Shown piece by piece: positions 50,185 to 62,279 of a stretch of 64,000 bases of DNA (positions within the stretch are counted from its first letter, which is position 1; each line of letters begins with the position of its first letter). This DNA comes from Panax quinquefolius (lineage: Eukaryota > Streptophyta > Magnoliopsida > Apiales > Araliaceae). The DNA is taken from NCBI GenBank assembly GCA_020205615.1, contig CM035167.1, positions 63,739,436 through 63,803,435 on the forward strand. The letters are read 5' to 3'. The notes below the pieces were generated by a model, which worked only from the letters and a program-made list of their open reading frames with translations, did no database searches and was not told the origin of the DNA. The position numbers and the translations under genes were made by a program.

Positions 50185-51818
50185 GGGAGAAGGGTCAAAA
50201 ATGCCCCCGACTTTACCGCGATGTCTACCGAACACCCTATACTTTTTTTGTCCAAAATTACCCTTAACGTTATATTTTTTGGGTCGATCGTGCCCTTGCC
50301 GTTAATAAATCTGCCAACTAGACTAACGGGTGTTAATGTGGCTAACACGTGACTGATACGTGGAAATATTTGCTGACGTGTACAAAAATTCATGAAGACA
50401 AATAATTAAAAAATCCAGTTTTTATTAATTTTTTATTTTATTTTTCTTTAAAACAAAATAAATAATTAATAAACAAAATAAATATTTATATTTATATTTA
50501 ATTTATTAACAACAAATAGGTCACAAAAATTCATTAACAACAAATAACAAAAAATCGTCCAATTGAATTAATTAATACAAATAACCCTAAATTAATTAAT
50601 ACAAAAATTGTAATCTTCTTTTTCTTGATGAATTCCTAGTATGCAAAATTCTAACACCACCAACCAACACTCCGCCACCGTCGACCCACCACCAACCCCC
50701 ACTCCACCACCGTGAAAAAATGAAAGATGGGAATGGGGCGGGTGTAAACCATTCTGCCACCGTCGACCCACCACAACACCACCAACCCCCACTCCGCCAA
50801 CGTCAACCCGAACCATCGAAGGCTTGAAGCACAACCAATAATCTCAAATCAACAAATTTTGAGTACACCAGAAATCTAGATCTAGATTAAGAAAATTTTT
50901 ATTTTTGAAAAATAAATTTATACCTTCAAAATCAGATCTGGATATTTTTAACATTTATTTTTGAACTAACATCCAAATAATGAAGGGATCAAAATCAGAT
51001 CTGGATTTGCAATCAAATATCCATTAATGATAGAGGAACGAAGAACAAAGGAAGAAGAAGACCCAAAATCACCATGCTTTGCAATCACCATGCTTTCCGG
51101 TGGGGACTTCCTTCCATCTTCTTTTCTTTGCTTTTTTCGATTTGAGATATGGTGGTAGAGTTAGGGACGGAGTGGACTGCTGCTACTCCTATTCATCTTC
51201 GAATTCGAGAGGAGAGAAGAAGGAGGAAACTTTCCTGGTCTTGAAATCTAAAACTCACTTCTTGACAACTCTTTGCAGTGCTTGGCCATCTGTCTTTAAC
51301 TGACCAAATTTGGTTCTTGATCTTGATTTTCTTTTGGTCGTCTATACTTGATCGTGATTGCATCTTTGATGGAACTTGATACTGCTACTCCTATTCATCT
51401 TTTTCAGTTTAATAATTGTTAAAATAGTATATATTAATATTTAGTAAAATAATTTTAGTATGTAAAAAAGTATATAATACTAATATTTAGTAAAATAATT
51501 TTAGTATTTTAGTATTTTTTTAATTAATAAAATAATTTGAATTTTATTATTTTATTATTTTTTTAATTTTATTTTTTTTAGTATTTTTTAATTAGTATTT
51601 TAATATTTTTTTAATTAGTATTTAGTATTTTAATATTTCCATGTGGCAGCCACGTAAGCAATTTGGATGAATGTTAGTCTAGTTGGCAGATCTGTTAACT
51701 GCAGGGGCACGGACGACCCAAAAATTATAACTTTAAGGGTATTTTTGGACAAAAAAAAAGTATAGGGTGCTCGGTAGACATTGGAGAAAATGTCAAGGGC
51801 ATTTTTGGACCTTATCCC
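50185..51818. mobile_element. Non-autonomous Mutator-like element (MULE-2)
   Basis: TIRs of about 185 bp (50185-50371 and 51632-51818) start GGGAGAAGGGTCAAAAATGCCC and its near-inverse. They include CCAACTAGACTAAC and ACGTGG motifs. The 10-bp TSD AATTAATATT is at 50175-50184 and 51819-51828, and the empty site is visible at about 29741. No transposase. The interior has a C-rich, Pro/Gly-codon-like patch (50660-50815) and a gene-like patch (51050-51400). These could be captured host sequence, but I cannot name a source gene. Confidence 0.85.
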
Positions 51819-53243
51819 AATTAATATTAGGGTTTGGTCATGATACTTTAAAATTTACCGACCCTTAACAGTTCACACATATACTGTAAGACCCCAAAAT
51901 TTTTAAATAAAAAGGAATTTCCTTTATTTATTATTTTGAAATAGTAAGGGTTGATTTGATTAATGTGGATAGTTAAGGGTTAAATACGCATAAATATTTC
52001 AAAATAAGCAAGTGGTTATAAAATATTCATTATCGTCGCAAGGGAATATTCGTTTGGTCGTGGAATATTCAAATCTTGTCTGGGAATATTAAATGCGACG
52101 GTAGCTAATGACCATGTGTGGGCCCCATGTGAAAGCGATTGGATGAAGAAAACGACAAATATAAGTTATTTTTAAATAACTGGCGTAGTTATTCTTAATT
52201 ATCATTGTTGGAATACCGGTGGTTAAAATACACTAATACGCGTTGTTGAAAGCAACATTTACCAGTATTGCACCAATTATTGATTCTTACGTAAGAAGGC
52301 ACTACTCAATAATGATTAAGTAATTATCGTCTCAAAGATTTTATTGAGTTAATAATTCACTGCGTTGATATTTTATATTCTTTGTTGTTTTAATAATTGT
52401 CATTACACAAGTATTTTTCATTATCGAAGCAATAATTCATATTATCTGAATAATATTATTAGATAACATTATTGACAATGTCTAGAAAGTTACGTCTAAG
52501 GAGAGGTTTGGTCACCTAATTGCCTTGCCAAGAAGAAGAAATTCTTATTGAAAGCCCCTCTTTCTGAGGAACCACTGGTTGTCAATATTGTGATTACGTA
52601 ATATTATTTGTGAATAATTAATTATTGATTTATATGATGAGGAAAATATTGATTTTATGTGGATATAGATGGAGAAAATTTTTAAAATGACAATTGTTGA
52701 AAATTAATATTTTATCTTTTTTTGATAAAATAATTCATTTAAATATATTATTTTAATAATATATTAACGGTGATATTTTTACAACGAATGTGGGATATAT
52801 GAGTATACGAGGAGGAAGAGTATTTTTGTTGCAATAAATGTTTAAAACATGTTAAACATGTCTGTGGACCCCATTTATTGACTGAAATTTGATTATAGCC
52901 TGTAAAATCGCCCGTTTGTGGATTCGGTCAATTTCTATTTGGAATTTGAAAAAACTTTCTTCTGCAAAGTTGTAGAGAATTGAAATTCCTATAAAAACAC
53001 GCGAGATTCGAATTTTCTGATGAAATGGCTATTTGTTATGAATTATTGAAGTTCCGAAGCTCCGAAATAATTGATTTTTGGGAGTTTAAATTATTTTTGT
53101 TAAGAAAAACGTTTTTTGTATTTTTTTTTGGACATCATTAACATGTGTGGCTGGTGTTTTGACCAAAAGGTGGGCTAAGGAAAATTTGTATAATTATATT
53201 AATAATTTATTAAATTTTCGCTTTGGTGTTCTAAGCAATTTCC

Positions 53244-53251
53244 TATAAATA
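53244..53251 (+). promoter_or_regulatory. TATA box of C 5' LTR
   Basis: TATAAATA before GGGTGCTTAGG; the same is at 60111-60118 in the 3' LTR. Confidence 0.65.
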
Positions 53252-53527
53252 GGGTGCTTAGGTTAGAATTGAAAATCACATTTAAACTGAAGTTTTTCTC
53301 TCTATATTATCGAGTTTATTCTTGTGAGTATTTTGAGTATACTTTGAGTATTGCTATACGGTGCAAGTCCAAGTCATAGCCTATATCCCAAGTGGTTTTT
53401 AGAAGTCACCGATCTTTCGAGGTAAGGGATATTATTTTTTTCAGTAATGATATTATTTCTTCAATATCATTATCTTTGAAATGTTGATCCAAGTTTTTAT
53501 CAAATTTGGAACTTTTTCATGCTCGGG

Positions 53528-53620
53528 GTTACTATTCATGGGTTACTATTCATGAGTTACTATTCACGAGTTACTATTCATGAGTTCTTATTCACGAGTT
53601 ACTATTCACGAGTACTATTC
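53528..53620. repeat. Short tandem repeat in C 5' LTR
   Basis: About six units of GAGTTACTATTCACGA or the ATG form; the matching array is at 60405-60500. Confidence 0.88.
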
Positions 53621-53971
53621 ATGAAGCGTGAAGATGTTTTTGTGGAATTTCTATCTTTTTTGGTGTCTGAGTTACTATTCACGATATATGGCCTTTATTC
53701 ACGATATCTGACTATTCACGATATCTGGTACTATTCATAGAAAAATAAAATTTCTTCTTTTCGTCCAAAACATCTATTCGGATACTAACTCGATTGTATC
53801 CATGTTTTGATCATTCTTGAATTTTACACCACTATGATTATTTTTGAGGTATTTTTGGACGTGGATAAAACCAAGTACGAATCCTTAATCCTTGATCCTT
53901 GTCATTTTGTTTCTTTGGATTCGTTCTTTAAAAAATATTTTCATCATCCTCGGTCTTAAATGATGATATTA

Positions 53972-54225
53972 TTGAATATCTTTGGCTGTAGTGCAAAGAT
54001 GAATGATTTTGAAGAATATCTTTGGCCTCAGTAAAAGATGAGACGGTGTTTAAATGAACATGATCGATCGATGAATATCTTTGGCACAGTGGTCTGAAGA
54101 TGAGCAGTGTTTAAATGAACATGACCGATCGATGAATATCTTTGGCCTTTAGTGCAAAGATGAGCAGTGTTGAGATGAACATGACCGATTGATGAATATC
54201 TTTGGCTCATAGTGCAAAGATGAAT
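53972..54225. repeat. Tandem repeat of about 60 bp in C 5' LTR
   Basis: Four to five units with GAATATCTTTGGC, TAGTGCAAAGATGA and AAATGAACATGACCGATCG; copies lie at 60847-61105. Each contains a match to B's GGCCGTAGTGCA repeat. Confidence 0.88.
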
Positions 54226-54793
54226 ATTTGATTTGAGATGAATATTGATTGATGTTCTGAGGATAAAATATTGATGATGGAATGTTAAATTCATAGATTA
54301 TAGTAGATTTCATTCTACGTAACTCTTCTATGAATTATTATTTTCGATTCATGAATATTGATCTGAAACTTGTTGTCTATTGTATTCTATCAGATTTTTC
54401 CCTGTTGGAGACTAACGATAATTTGTTGTATATTATCTTAGTCATAACATTCTTTACTGGGCTAGTTGAGCTCACCCTTTTCCTTGTTGTTCCATTTTTC
54501 TTCTCAGGAGGCGAGAATGTAGCGAGTACTAGTCGGGGTATGGAATGAAGGTTCTAGAGAGAGTTGTTTAGTAGTCCTCACCATTATTGTAAAATAATGT
54601 ATCAATAAATGTGATGAGGATTTATTTGAGTATAAATATTGTCTAGAAGATAATATTTGTATTTAAACTCACAGTATATATTGTCGTATTTCACACGACA
54701 TTTGTATTATTGAAGTTGTAGTTTGCTTCTTGTACCATGTATTTGGCGACTCAGAATGGGTGTTGTGTATACCTATTTTGGGGGCGTCACAGT

Positions 54794-54806
54794 TGGTATC
54801 AGAGCT
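54794..54806 (+). other. Primer binding site of element C
   Basis: TGGTATCAGAGCT, 2 nt after the 5' LTR. Confidence 0.9.
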
Positions 54807-54983
54807 TAGGGATATGATCTCTGGCGGAGATCGGGGAATAGAACTAGGAGGGGAGAGACGAGTAAATCCTTCGCAGTGTGTCCTACCTAAGCTTATTTGT
54901 TAGTTGGTCAAGATATATAGGGATATTATGTGATATATTGATTTCCTTAATTAACCCTTATTTTATGGCGACATGATTTGAGA

Positions 54984-56100
54984 ATGTCGATTGAGAATAT
55001 TAATAGTGGTGTAAATGAGACCAGTGGAGATGCTCATACTTAACAACGAGGAGAGCGTGCAACAGTGGCAATGTACCTCCGTGAATAACACCACCGAAAG
55101 CAGATGATGAACGAGGGATGTGTAGAAGCTTTTTGCGATTCATGCAAAATCGACGAGGAGACTCGTGTTCAAAATCTGAGGAGGAGATGATAGCAATTCA
55201 CGGGTGGTCACAAACCAAGCGATTCAAAGAGTTGGGACCACGAGTGCACTCTGGGAAAGCAGATCCGATCATGGCGGAAATATGGGTCAAGCAAATTACC
55301 AAGATATTCGATGTCTTGGGATGCACGAAGGAACAGAAAGTTCCATTCGCTACTTTTATGTTAAAATGAGGCAGACATCTTGGTGGGAATCGTGAAGCGT
55401 ACCCATTCACCGCACTCAAAGATGTCATGGGAGACGTTTGAAACAGATTCAATGACAAGTACTTCCTCGAAAGTATTCGGCTATATGAAGGAAGTGGAGT
55501 TTATTAGATCGAGCGAGTAATAACATGACGGTGTCCCAAAGACGAGGCGAAGTTTATGCGGAGTTATCCGTGTTGCACCTCATTTGGTGGAGAATGAGGA
55601 ACGATGACGCGGATGTTTCGAGAGGTTTGAAACCCAGAGATACGTCAAGATCTCATTCTCATAAATTTTCTCTCTATTCGAGATGTTGTAAACAGGGCTC
55701 GGCTTGTTAGAGCGAGATAACGAGTAATACGTTCAACCGAGGGACCATAACCGAGGATCATATCAAGATAAATAAATCATCGTAATAACGATAACCAACG
55801 GAGAAAGAAGAATATTGACAAAGGCGGTAACCACTCTGGTGGTAATCGTGGCCATGAAAATAGAAGAAGCGAGTTGGGAGGAGATTTTAAAAGAGGAGAT
55901 TCAACAACGACCATGTGAAGACGTCGGCGCCCGATGGCAATCGGGTTCCAAGGAGGAGAAAGACCATCGGTCAGATGTTACAAATGCGGAAAGAGGGAGA
56001 TATCGCCCCAAACCGCCACAATGGTTTAAGGTATGCTATAATTGTGGAAAGAAGGACATATCGCCGAGATTATGCGATGAGCGAAACCTAGTTCAATGAG
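54984..56100 (+). pseudogene. gag of element C (heavily frameshifted)
   Basis: ATG at 54984 (MSIENINSGVNET) matches the B gag start in style. Further pieces in alternating frames follow. RFKELGP and IMAEIWVKQITKIFDVLGCTKEQK are at 55225-55370, NNMTV at 55520, and an ARMFRGL-like piece near 55610. A damaged zinc knuckle (CYNCGKK without the following His/Cys) is at 56034-56060. At least six frame breaks. Confidence 0.75.
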
Positions 56101-56670
56101 GGACGGTGACTCAAAAGACTATCCCAGAAAAGTCAAAGTCAACGATTCTTGGAAGATCGTTTGTCGTGACCGGTCAAAATACGAGGAACCCGAACGAAGT
56201 TAGCGGGTTAGTTAATTATAAATTCTTCTTGAAGTTTATACCTTACTAGATATCGGTTCTACCCATTCTTTTATCTCTCTTACTTGCGCTCAACGTTTAA
56301 ACTTGACTCCGGAGAAATTAGACTTTGACCTATCTGTGGAAACTTCGTTAGGAGAAACTTTCATCACATCCACTGTTTATAAATCTTGCTTGATTTAGGT
56401 TGGCACTATCACATTACCTGTTAACCTTATTTCTATAGAGATATTTGTTTTTGATGTGATTTTAAGGTTAACTACTCATCATGCCGAAATTGATTATTTT
56501 CGTAAGGTTGTTAGTTTTCATATTCCTAAGCAACCTGTTATTCGAATTCAAGCAATCAAACCATTGTAGTCAAACATTTTCATATCAAGCCATGAAGTCA
56601 TTTGTTTATTACGGATGTCAAATTTTCTTAGTCCATGTTATGGATTTGAATAAAGACACGCCGATTTGAA
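56101..56670 (+). pseudogene. Protease region of element C
   Basis: Aligned with B 33560-34162. The active site reads LLDIGSTHSFIS at 56245-56280, so DTG has become DIG. A long shared stretch CAQRLNLTPEKLDFDLSVET follows. Stop at SCLI (CAA to TAG type) and further breaks. About 30 bp around the second conserved motif are lost. Confidence 0.78.
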
Positions 56671-57300
56671 TAATATTCTGTTGTTATTGATTTTCCCGAC
56701 GTATTTCGGAAGAATTTCTTGGCTTACTCCCAAAGTTCGATATTAAATTTTGTATCGACTTTGAACCCCAGACAAAACTCATTTCTAAAATCTCATATCG
56801 AATGGCTCTATTGAACTTCAGAGTTAAAAATTCAACTATAGAATTTGGTACTGAGCCTTTATCTTGTGACTTCCTTTGTGGAATTCACCTGCCGACTCTC
56901 TGTAGGGGACGTCATATTCGATGCGATAGTAAACCGATAGGTGTCATTGTGGACGTGGTATCCAAGATTGGGATATGAGTCACGTTGAGAGCAACCTAAG
57001 TCGAGAATCGAAATACGTAGCTTTCTAGGCTTAGTTGGTTATTATCGAGATTCGTTGAAGGATATTCTCGAATCGCTATTCCATTAACGCAATTGACTCG
57101 TAGAGATACAAAATTCGAATGGAGCAAGGAATGTGGGAAGAGCTTCAAGAACTCAAGAGGAGACTCATTTCAAAGACATGTTCGATCATGCCATCCTCGA
57201 AAAGCGAACGTGGTAGCCGACGCGATGAGTAGAAGATCATATGCGGAACGAAAAGTGCGATGATGTCAAGTATACGCGACAGAGCCAACTTTAATAGAAA
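56671..57300 (+). pseudogene. RT stub and RNase H end of element C
   Basis: It keeps the first part of RT only (FCIDFEPQ-like and SYRMA near 56750-56810). It then jumps over the whole catalytic region. Next come linker codons (LRATxVENRNT, FVEGYSRIAIPLTQL near 57055-57090), then SKECGKSF and the end of the RNase H region (ADAMSRRSYAER near 57215-57250). About 1.1 kb present in B is missing. Confidence 0.7.
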
Positions 57301-57660
57301 AAGTTAAGATTGCTCAAGCCACCGAAGGCTGAAATGATGCGTATGAAGAAGAAAGTACAAGAAGGAGCTATTCCTAAGCGAGAATTGATGAAGAAGGAAT
57401 ACTTGAGTCCACTCTAGACTTTGTGTTCCTAACGACTCGATTTGAAGTACAAGATTATGATGAAGGCACAATACGCCATTTGCAATCCATATTGGAAGTA
57501 CTAAAATGTATCGTGATCTTGACATACATTTTGGTGGAACAATATGAAGAGAGATTGCAAAGTTTATCTCGATGTGTTTAACTTGCTAACGTGTAAAGGC
57601 GGAGCATCTTGTACCTAAGGGTCCGTTGCAACCACTTGAGATTCCTAATGGAAGTGGGAA
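57301..57660 (+). pseudogene. N-terminal integrase region of element C
   Basis: Broken frames with codons for the HHCC zinc-binding neighbourhood (YWNNMKRD near 57530, then KGPLQPLEIPxWKWEHIT-like codons at 57615-57665). No open frame. Confidence 0.55.
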
Positions 57661-58400
57661 CACATTACTATGGATTTCGTTCTGGGTCTTCCTACGGTTT
57701 CTCAAGGCATCAATGCTATTTGGGTTATTGTTGATAGATTAACCAAGTTCCGCTCATTTCTTGCCGATCACGGAGACTTATTCCTTGAACGTCTTGCTAG
57801 TATGTACGTGAATGAGATTGTGAGGTTGCATGGCATGCCTGTATCCATAGTTTCGGATCGTGACCCAAGATTCACTTCAAGATTTTGGGTTAGCTTGCAA
57901 AAAGCTATGGGCACGGATTTGCGATTCAGTTTGGCATACCATCCTCAAACGGATGGACAATCAGAAAGGACTACTCAAACTCTTGAAGATATATTAAAAC
58001 TCTGTGTCCTAGATTTCAAAGGAAGTTGGGATAAGTACTTGCCATTGGTGGAATTCTCATACAACAATAGTTATTAAACAAATATAGGCATGGTTCCATT
58101 CGAAGCATTATATGGACAAAAATGTCGTTCTCCAATATGTTGGGATGAGGTGGGTGAAGCAACATTGTTGGGACCCGAAAGTTAATACGTATGACTAATG
58201 ATTCGGATAACGATACATATACAAATGGCACAAGATCGACAAAAGAGTTATGCGGATCTTCATTGAAAGGACGTGGAATTTAATGTAGGGGATCATGTAT
58301 TGTTGCGAGTTGCTCCATGGAAGGGTGTTACAAGATTTGGGAAGAGAGGAAAGCTCAATCCATGATTTATTGGTCCATTTCAAATTCTTGACCGAGTAGG
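57661..58400 (+). pseudogene. Integrase catalytic core of element C
   Basis: A 135-codon open stretch (57670-58077) has all three catalytic residues. They are Asp in MDFVLGLP, Asp in IVSDRDPRFTSRFW and Glu in HPQTDGQSERT, with usual spacing. A single TAA at 58075-58077 follows SYNNSY. B has a Gln codon there, so this is a CAA to TAA change. After it the frame resumes with [20 protein letters not shown] and DRQKSYADLH. The enzyme would insert element cDNA. As read it is truncated. Confidence 0.88.
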
Positions 58401-58739
58401 AAATGTAGCCTATGACCGGCGTTACCTCGAGTATGTCTCGTGTTCATAATGTGTTTCACATATCTCGTACTTCAGTAAATATGTGAAAGACCGAACCACG
58501 TTATTGAGTTAGAACCGGACGAGATAGCCGAAGACTTAACGTATGAGGAGGTACCTGTCAAGATTTTGGATAGGAAGGAGCATGTCCTACGCGCAAAGGT
58601 CATACCACAAGTTAAAGTTTTGTGGAGGAATCATGCTATAGAGGAAATGACCTGGGAATTGGAAATGGAAATGAAAGCGAGGTATCCTCACCTTTTGAAA
58701 CACCAGTATCGCACGTCAATTTCGAGGACGAAATTTCAT
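58401..58739 (+). pseudogene. Integrase tail and chromodomain of element C
   Basis: VHNVFHI-type codons near 58440 are followed by EDLTYEEVPVKIL. The chromodomain-like block DRKEHVLRAKVIPQVKVLWR then NHAIEEMTWELEMEM lies at 58566-58675. The aromatic pair LWRN...TWE is kept, as in plant Tekay-type chromodomains. Ends MKARYPHL and FHKEGR near the PPT. This is the best chromodomain in the window and the base for calling B and C chromoviruses. Confidence 0.85.
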
Positions 58740-58752
58740 AAGGAGGGGAGGT
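58740..58752 (+). other. Polypurine tract of element C
   Basis: AAGGAGGGGAGGT directly before TGTAAGACC. Confidence 0.85.
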
Positions 58753-61667
58753 TGTAAGACCCCAAAATTTTTAAATAAAAAGGAATTTCCTTTATTTATT
58801 ATTTTGAAATAGTAAGGGTTGATTTGATTAATGTGGATAGTTAAGGGTTAAATACGCAAATATTTCAAAATAAGCAAGTGGTTATAAAATATTCATTATC
58901 GTCGGGGAATATTCGTTTGGTCGTGGAATATTAAATATCGTCTTGAGAATATTAAATGACGACGGTAGCAGTTGACCATGTGTGGGCCCCATAACTGAAA
59001 AGCGATTGGATGAAGAAACGACAAATATAAGTTGTTTTTAAATACTGGCGTAGTTGTTGTCATTATTCATTTGTTGGAATACCCGGTGGTTAAAATACAC
59101 TAATACGCGTTGTTGAGCAGTTGCACACGGTATTGCACCAATTATTGATTCTTACGTAAGAAGGCACTACTCAATAATGATTACAGTAATTACTGTTCAG
59201 TATTTTATTGAGTTAATAATTGTTGCGTTGATATTTTATATTGCTGTTGTTTTAATAATTGTCATTACACAGTATTTTTCATTATCGAAGCAATAATTCA
59301 TATTATCTGAATAATATTATTAGATAACATTATTGACAATGTCTAGAAAGTTCTGTCTAAGGAGAGGTTTGGTCACCTAATTGCGCGCCAGTAAGAAGAA
59401 ATTCTTATTGGAAAGCCCCCTCTTTCCTGGGAACTGCCTGGTTGTCAATATTGTGATTCTGTAATATTATTTGTGAATAATTAATTATTGATTTATATGA
59501 TGAGGAAAATATTGATTTTATGTGGATATAGATGGAGAAAATTTTTAAAATGACAATTGTTGAAAATTAATATTTTATCTTTTTCTGATAAAATAATTCA
59601 TTTAAATATATTATTTTAATAATATATTAACGGTGATATTTTTTACAACGAATGTGGGATATATGAGTATACGAGGAGGAAGAGTATTTTTGTTGCAATA
59701 AATGTTTAAAACATGTTAAACATGTCGGTGGACCCCATTTATTATTTGAAATTTGATTATAGCTGTAAAATCGCTTGGTTTGTGGATTTTTGATCAATTT
59801 CTATTTGGAATTTGAAAAAACTTTCTTCTGCAAAGTTGTAGAGAATTGAAATTCCTATAAAAATTCGCGAGATTCGAATTTTCTGATGAAAGGGCTATTT
59901 GTTATGAATTATTGAAGTTCCGAAGCTCCGAAATAATTGATTTTTGGGAGTTTAAATTATTTTTGTTAAGAAAAACGTTTTTTGTATTTTTTTTTGGACA
60001 TCATTAACATGTGTGGCTGGTGTTTTGACCAAAAGGTGGGCTAAGGAAAATTTGTATAATTATATTAATAATTTATTAAATTTTCTGCTTTGGTGTTCTA
60101 AGCAATTTCCTATAAATAGGGTGCTTAGGTTAGAATTGAAAATCACACCAGAAACTGAAGTTTTCTCTCTCTATATTATCGAGCGTATTCTTGTGAGTAT
60201 TTTGAGTATACTTTGAGTATTGCTATACTGATTGCAAGTCCAAGTCATAGCCTATATCCAGGTGTTTCAAATTTAGAAATCTCGATCTTTTCGAGGTAAG
60301 GGATATTTTTTTTCAGTAATGATATTATTTCTTCAATATCATTATCTTTGAAATGTTGATCTAAAGTTTTTATCAAATTTGGAACTTTTTCATGTCGGGG
60401 TTACTATTCATGGGTTACTATTCATGAGTTACTATTATTCACGAGTTACTATTCATGAGTTACTTATTCACGAGTTACTATTCACGAGTACTATTCATGA
60501 AGCGTGAAGATGTTTTTTGTGGAATTTCTATCTTTTGGTGTCTGAGTTACTATTCACGATATCGGACTATTCACGATATCTGAGACTATTCACGATACTG
60601 GCATTATTCATAGAAAAATAAAATTTCTTCTTTTCGTCTAAAACATCTATTCGGATACTAACTCGATTGTATCCATGTTTTGATCATTCTTGAATTTTAC
60701 ACCACTATGATTATTTTTGAGGTATTTTTGGGACGTGGATAAAACCAAGTACGAATCCTTAATCCTTGATCCTTGTCATTTTGTTTCTTTGGATTCGTTC
60801 TTTAAAAATATTTTTCATCATCCTCGGCCTTAAATGATGATATTATTGAATATCTTTGGTTGTGAAAGCAAAGATGAATGATTTTGAAGAATATCTTTGG
60901 CTGTAGTGCAAAGATGAGCGGTGTTTAAATGAACATGATAGGTCGATGAATATCTTTGGCTTCAGAGTGCAAAGATGAACAGTGTTTAAATGAACATGAC
61001 CGATCGATGAATATCTTTGGCCTTTAGTGCAAAGATGAGCAGTGTTGAGATGAACACGACCGATTGATGAATATCTTTGGCCTGTAGTGCAAAGATGAAT
61101 ATTTGATTTGAGATGAATATTGATTGATGTTCTGAGGATAAAATATTGATGATGGACTGTTAAATTCATAGATTATAGTAGATTTCATTCTCTACGTAAC
61201 TCTTCTATGAATTATTATTTCATGCGAATATTGATCTGAAACTTGTTGTCTATTGTATTCTATCAGATTTTTCCCTGTTGGAGACTAACGATAATTTGTT
61301 GTATATTATCTTAGTCATAACATTCTTTATTGGGCTAGTTAAGCTCACCCTTTTCCTTGTTGTTCCATTTTTCTTCTCAGGAGGCGAGAATGTAGCGAGT
61401 ACTAGTCGGGGTATGGAATGAAGGTTCTAGAGAGAGTTGTTTAGTAGTCCTCACCATTATTGTAAAATAATGTATCAATAAATGTGATGAGGATTTATTT
61501 GAGTATAAATATTGTCTAGAAGATAATATTTGTATTTAAACTCATTACGATATATATTGTCGTATTTCACACGACATTTGTATTATTGAAGTTGTAGTTT
61601 GCTTCTTGTACCATGTATTTGGCGACTCAGAATGGGTGTTGTGTATACCTATTTTGGGGGCGTCACA
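58753..61667 (+). repeat. 3' LTR of element C
   Basis: 2915 bp. It is nearly identical to the 5' LTR over long runs (e.g. 59480-60060 with 52580-53160), with differences packed in short clusters. The TATA box is at 60111-60118. Confidence 0.93.
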
Positions 61668-62164
61668 TATACAGTACATATTTATAGTACTGAAATATCA
61701 AAATATAATTAATATTATATTATTATTCTCATCCCTTAATAAAAATCTAAAATTAGGGTTTGGATTCTATATATGATTTATTCTTCATATATAACATTAT
61801 TAATTAAGTTAAAATAATTAACTTAATTAATCTTGCATACATTCATATAATAAAATAAATAATTTTTATAATAATTCTAAATATCATTTCATATATTATT
61901 TAAATAATATAAAATCATATTTTCATAGAAAATAAATAATAAAAACATTTCTACTATAAATTTAATTATTATAAGAATATAATTTATAATAATCAATAAT
62001 TCTAAAATAAAATGATTTAAAATTATTCATTTAATAAATATATTTTTATTTATCACATAAATACATACTCTTTATCTTGTACTAATCCTCATCCTTAAAA
62101 TAATAAAAAAAAATTATACGCAAAATTTTTGATTTAATTATATAAAAAATATCGGGTTGTTACA

Positions 62165-62279
62165 ATGATGGTCCATATAGTCGTTTAGACTGTTAAAGGT
62201 TACAGTAGAAACACTTGTTAACCTAGGACATAGATGATGATTATAGTCTTTTAGACTGTTAAAGGTTAAAGTAGAAATA
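62165..62279. repeat. Tandem duplication after element A
   Basis: Two units of about 66 bp share TATAGTC and TTTAGACTGTTAAAGGTTA followed by AGTAGAAA. It begins with the right TSD of A (ATGAT, 62165-62169), so it is the sequence A inserted into. It may be F LTR, but I cannot align it. Confidence 0.7.

Larger units (their letters stand above)
53422..54507 (+). other. Candidate intron inside the C LTR
   Basis: TCGAG|GTAAGGGA opens it 178 bp after the TATA box. A T-rich tract and TTCTTCTCAG|GAGGCGAG close it. The same sites in the 3' LTR give 60296-61380. All LTR minisatellites lie inside. Confidence 0.4.
51885..54791 (+). repeat. 5' LTR of element C
   Basis: TGTAAGACCCC to GGGGGCGTCACA. GAGTTACTATTCAC/TG repeats of about 16 bp are at 53528-53620. 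Units with GAATATCTTTGGC and GTGCAAAGATGA are at 53972-54225. A candidate intron lies at 53422-54507. Confidence 0.93.
51885..61667 (+). mobile_element. Element C: Ty3/gypsy chromovirus (Tekay-like), decayed
   Basis: LTRs of 2907 and 2915 bp and TSD TATAC (51880-51884, 61668-61672). The internal region (about 4 kb) has gag, protease, a stub of RT, an RNase H end, integrase and a chromodomain. Most of RT and RNase H is deleted. Internal proteins are close to B's, but the LTRs differ enough to call it a separate subfamily. It is inserted in the second copy of the duplicated LTR segment. Confidence 0.93.
48485..61885 (-). repeat. Second copy of a tandemly duplicated segment of A 5' LTR
   Basis: At 48484 the LTR text runs ...TTTCATATATA and then jumps back to ACAAATCAGAGAGATC, which already occurred at 28061. 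From there the same order of LTR sequence is repeated to about 61885. The first copy is about 28056-48484 (less element B) and the second 48485-61885 (less MULE-2 and C). Each is about 1.96 kb. The junction lies in a short ATATA match. Confidence 0.75.

Noticed and set aside
50592..50834. Gly/Val-rich minus-strand ORF in MULE-2
   Set aside because: Low-complexity translation of a C-rich repeat; no recognisable domain.
53528..53620. Regularly spaced short repeats that might suggest a CRISPR-like array
   Set aside because: Units are contiguous without unique spacers and sit in a plant retrotransposon LTR.
60843..61169. Minus-strand ORFs with repeated HVHLNTAHLCT (also 54028-54294)
   Set aside because: Products of the C LTR tandem repeat, antisense to the element.
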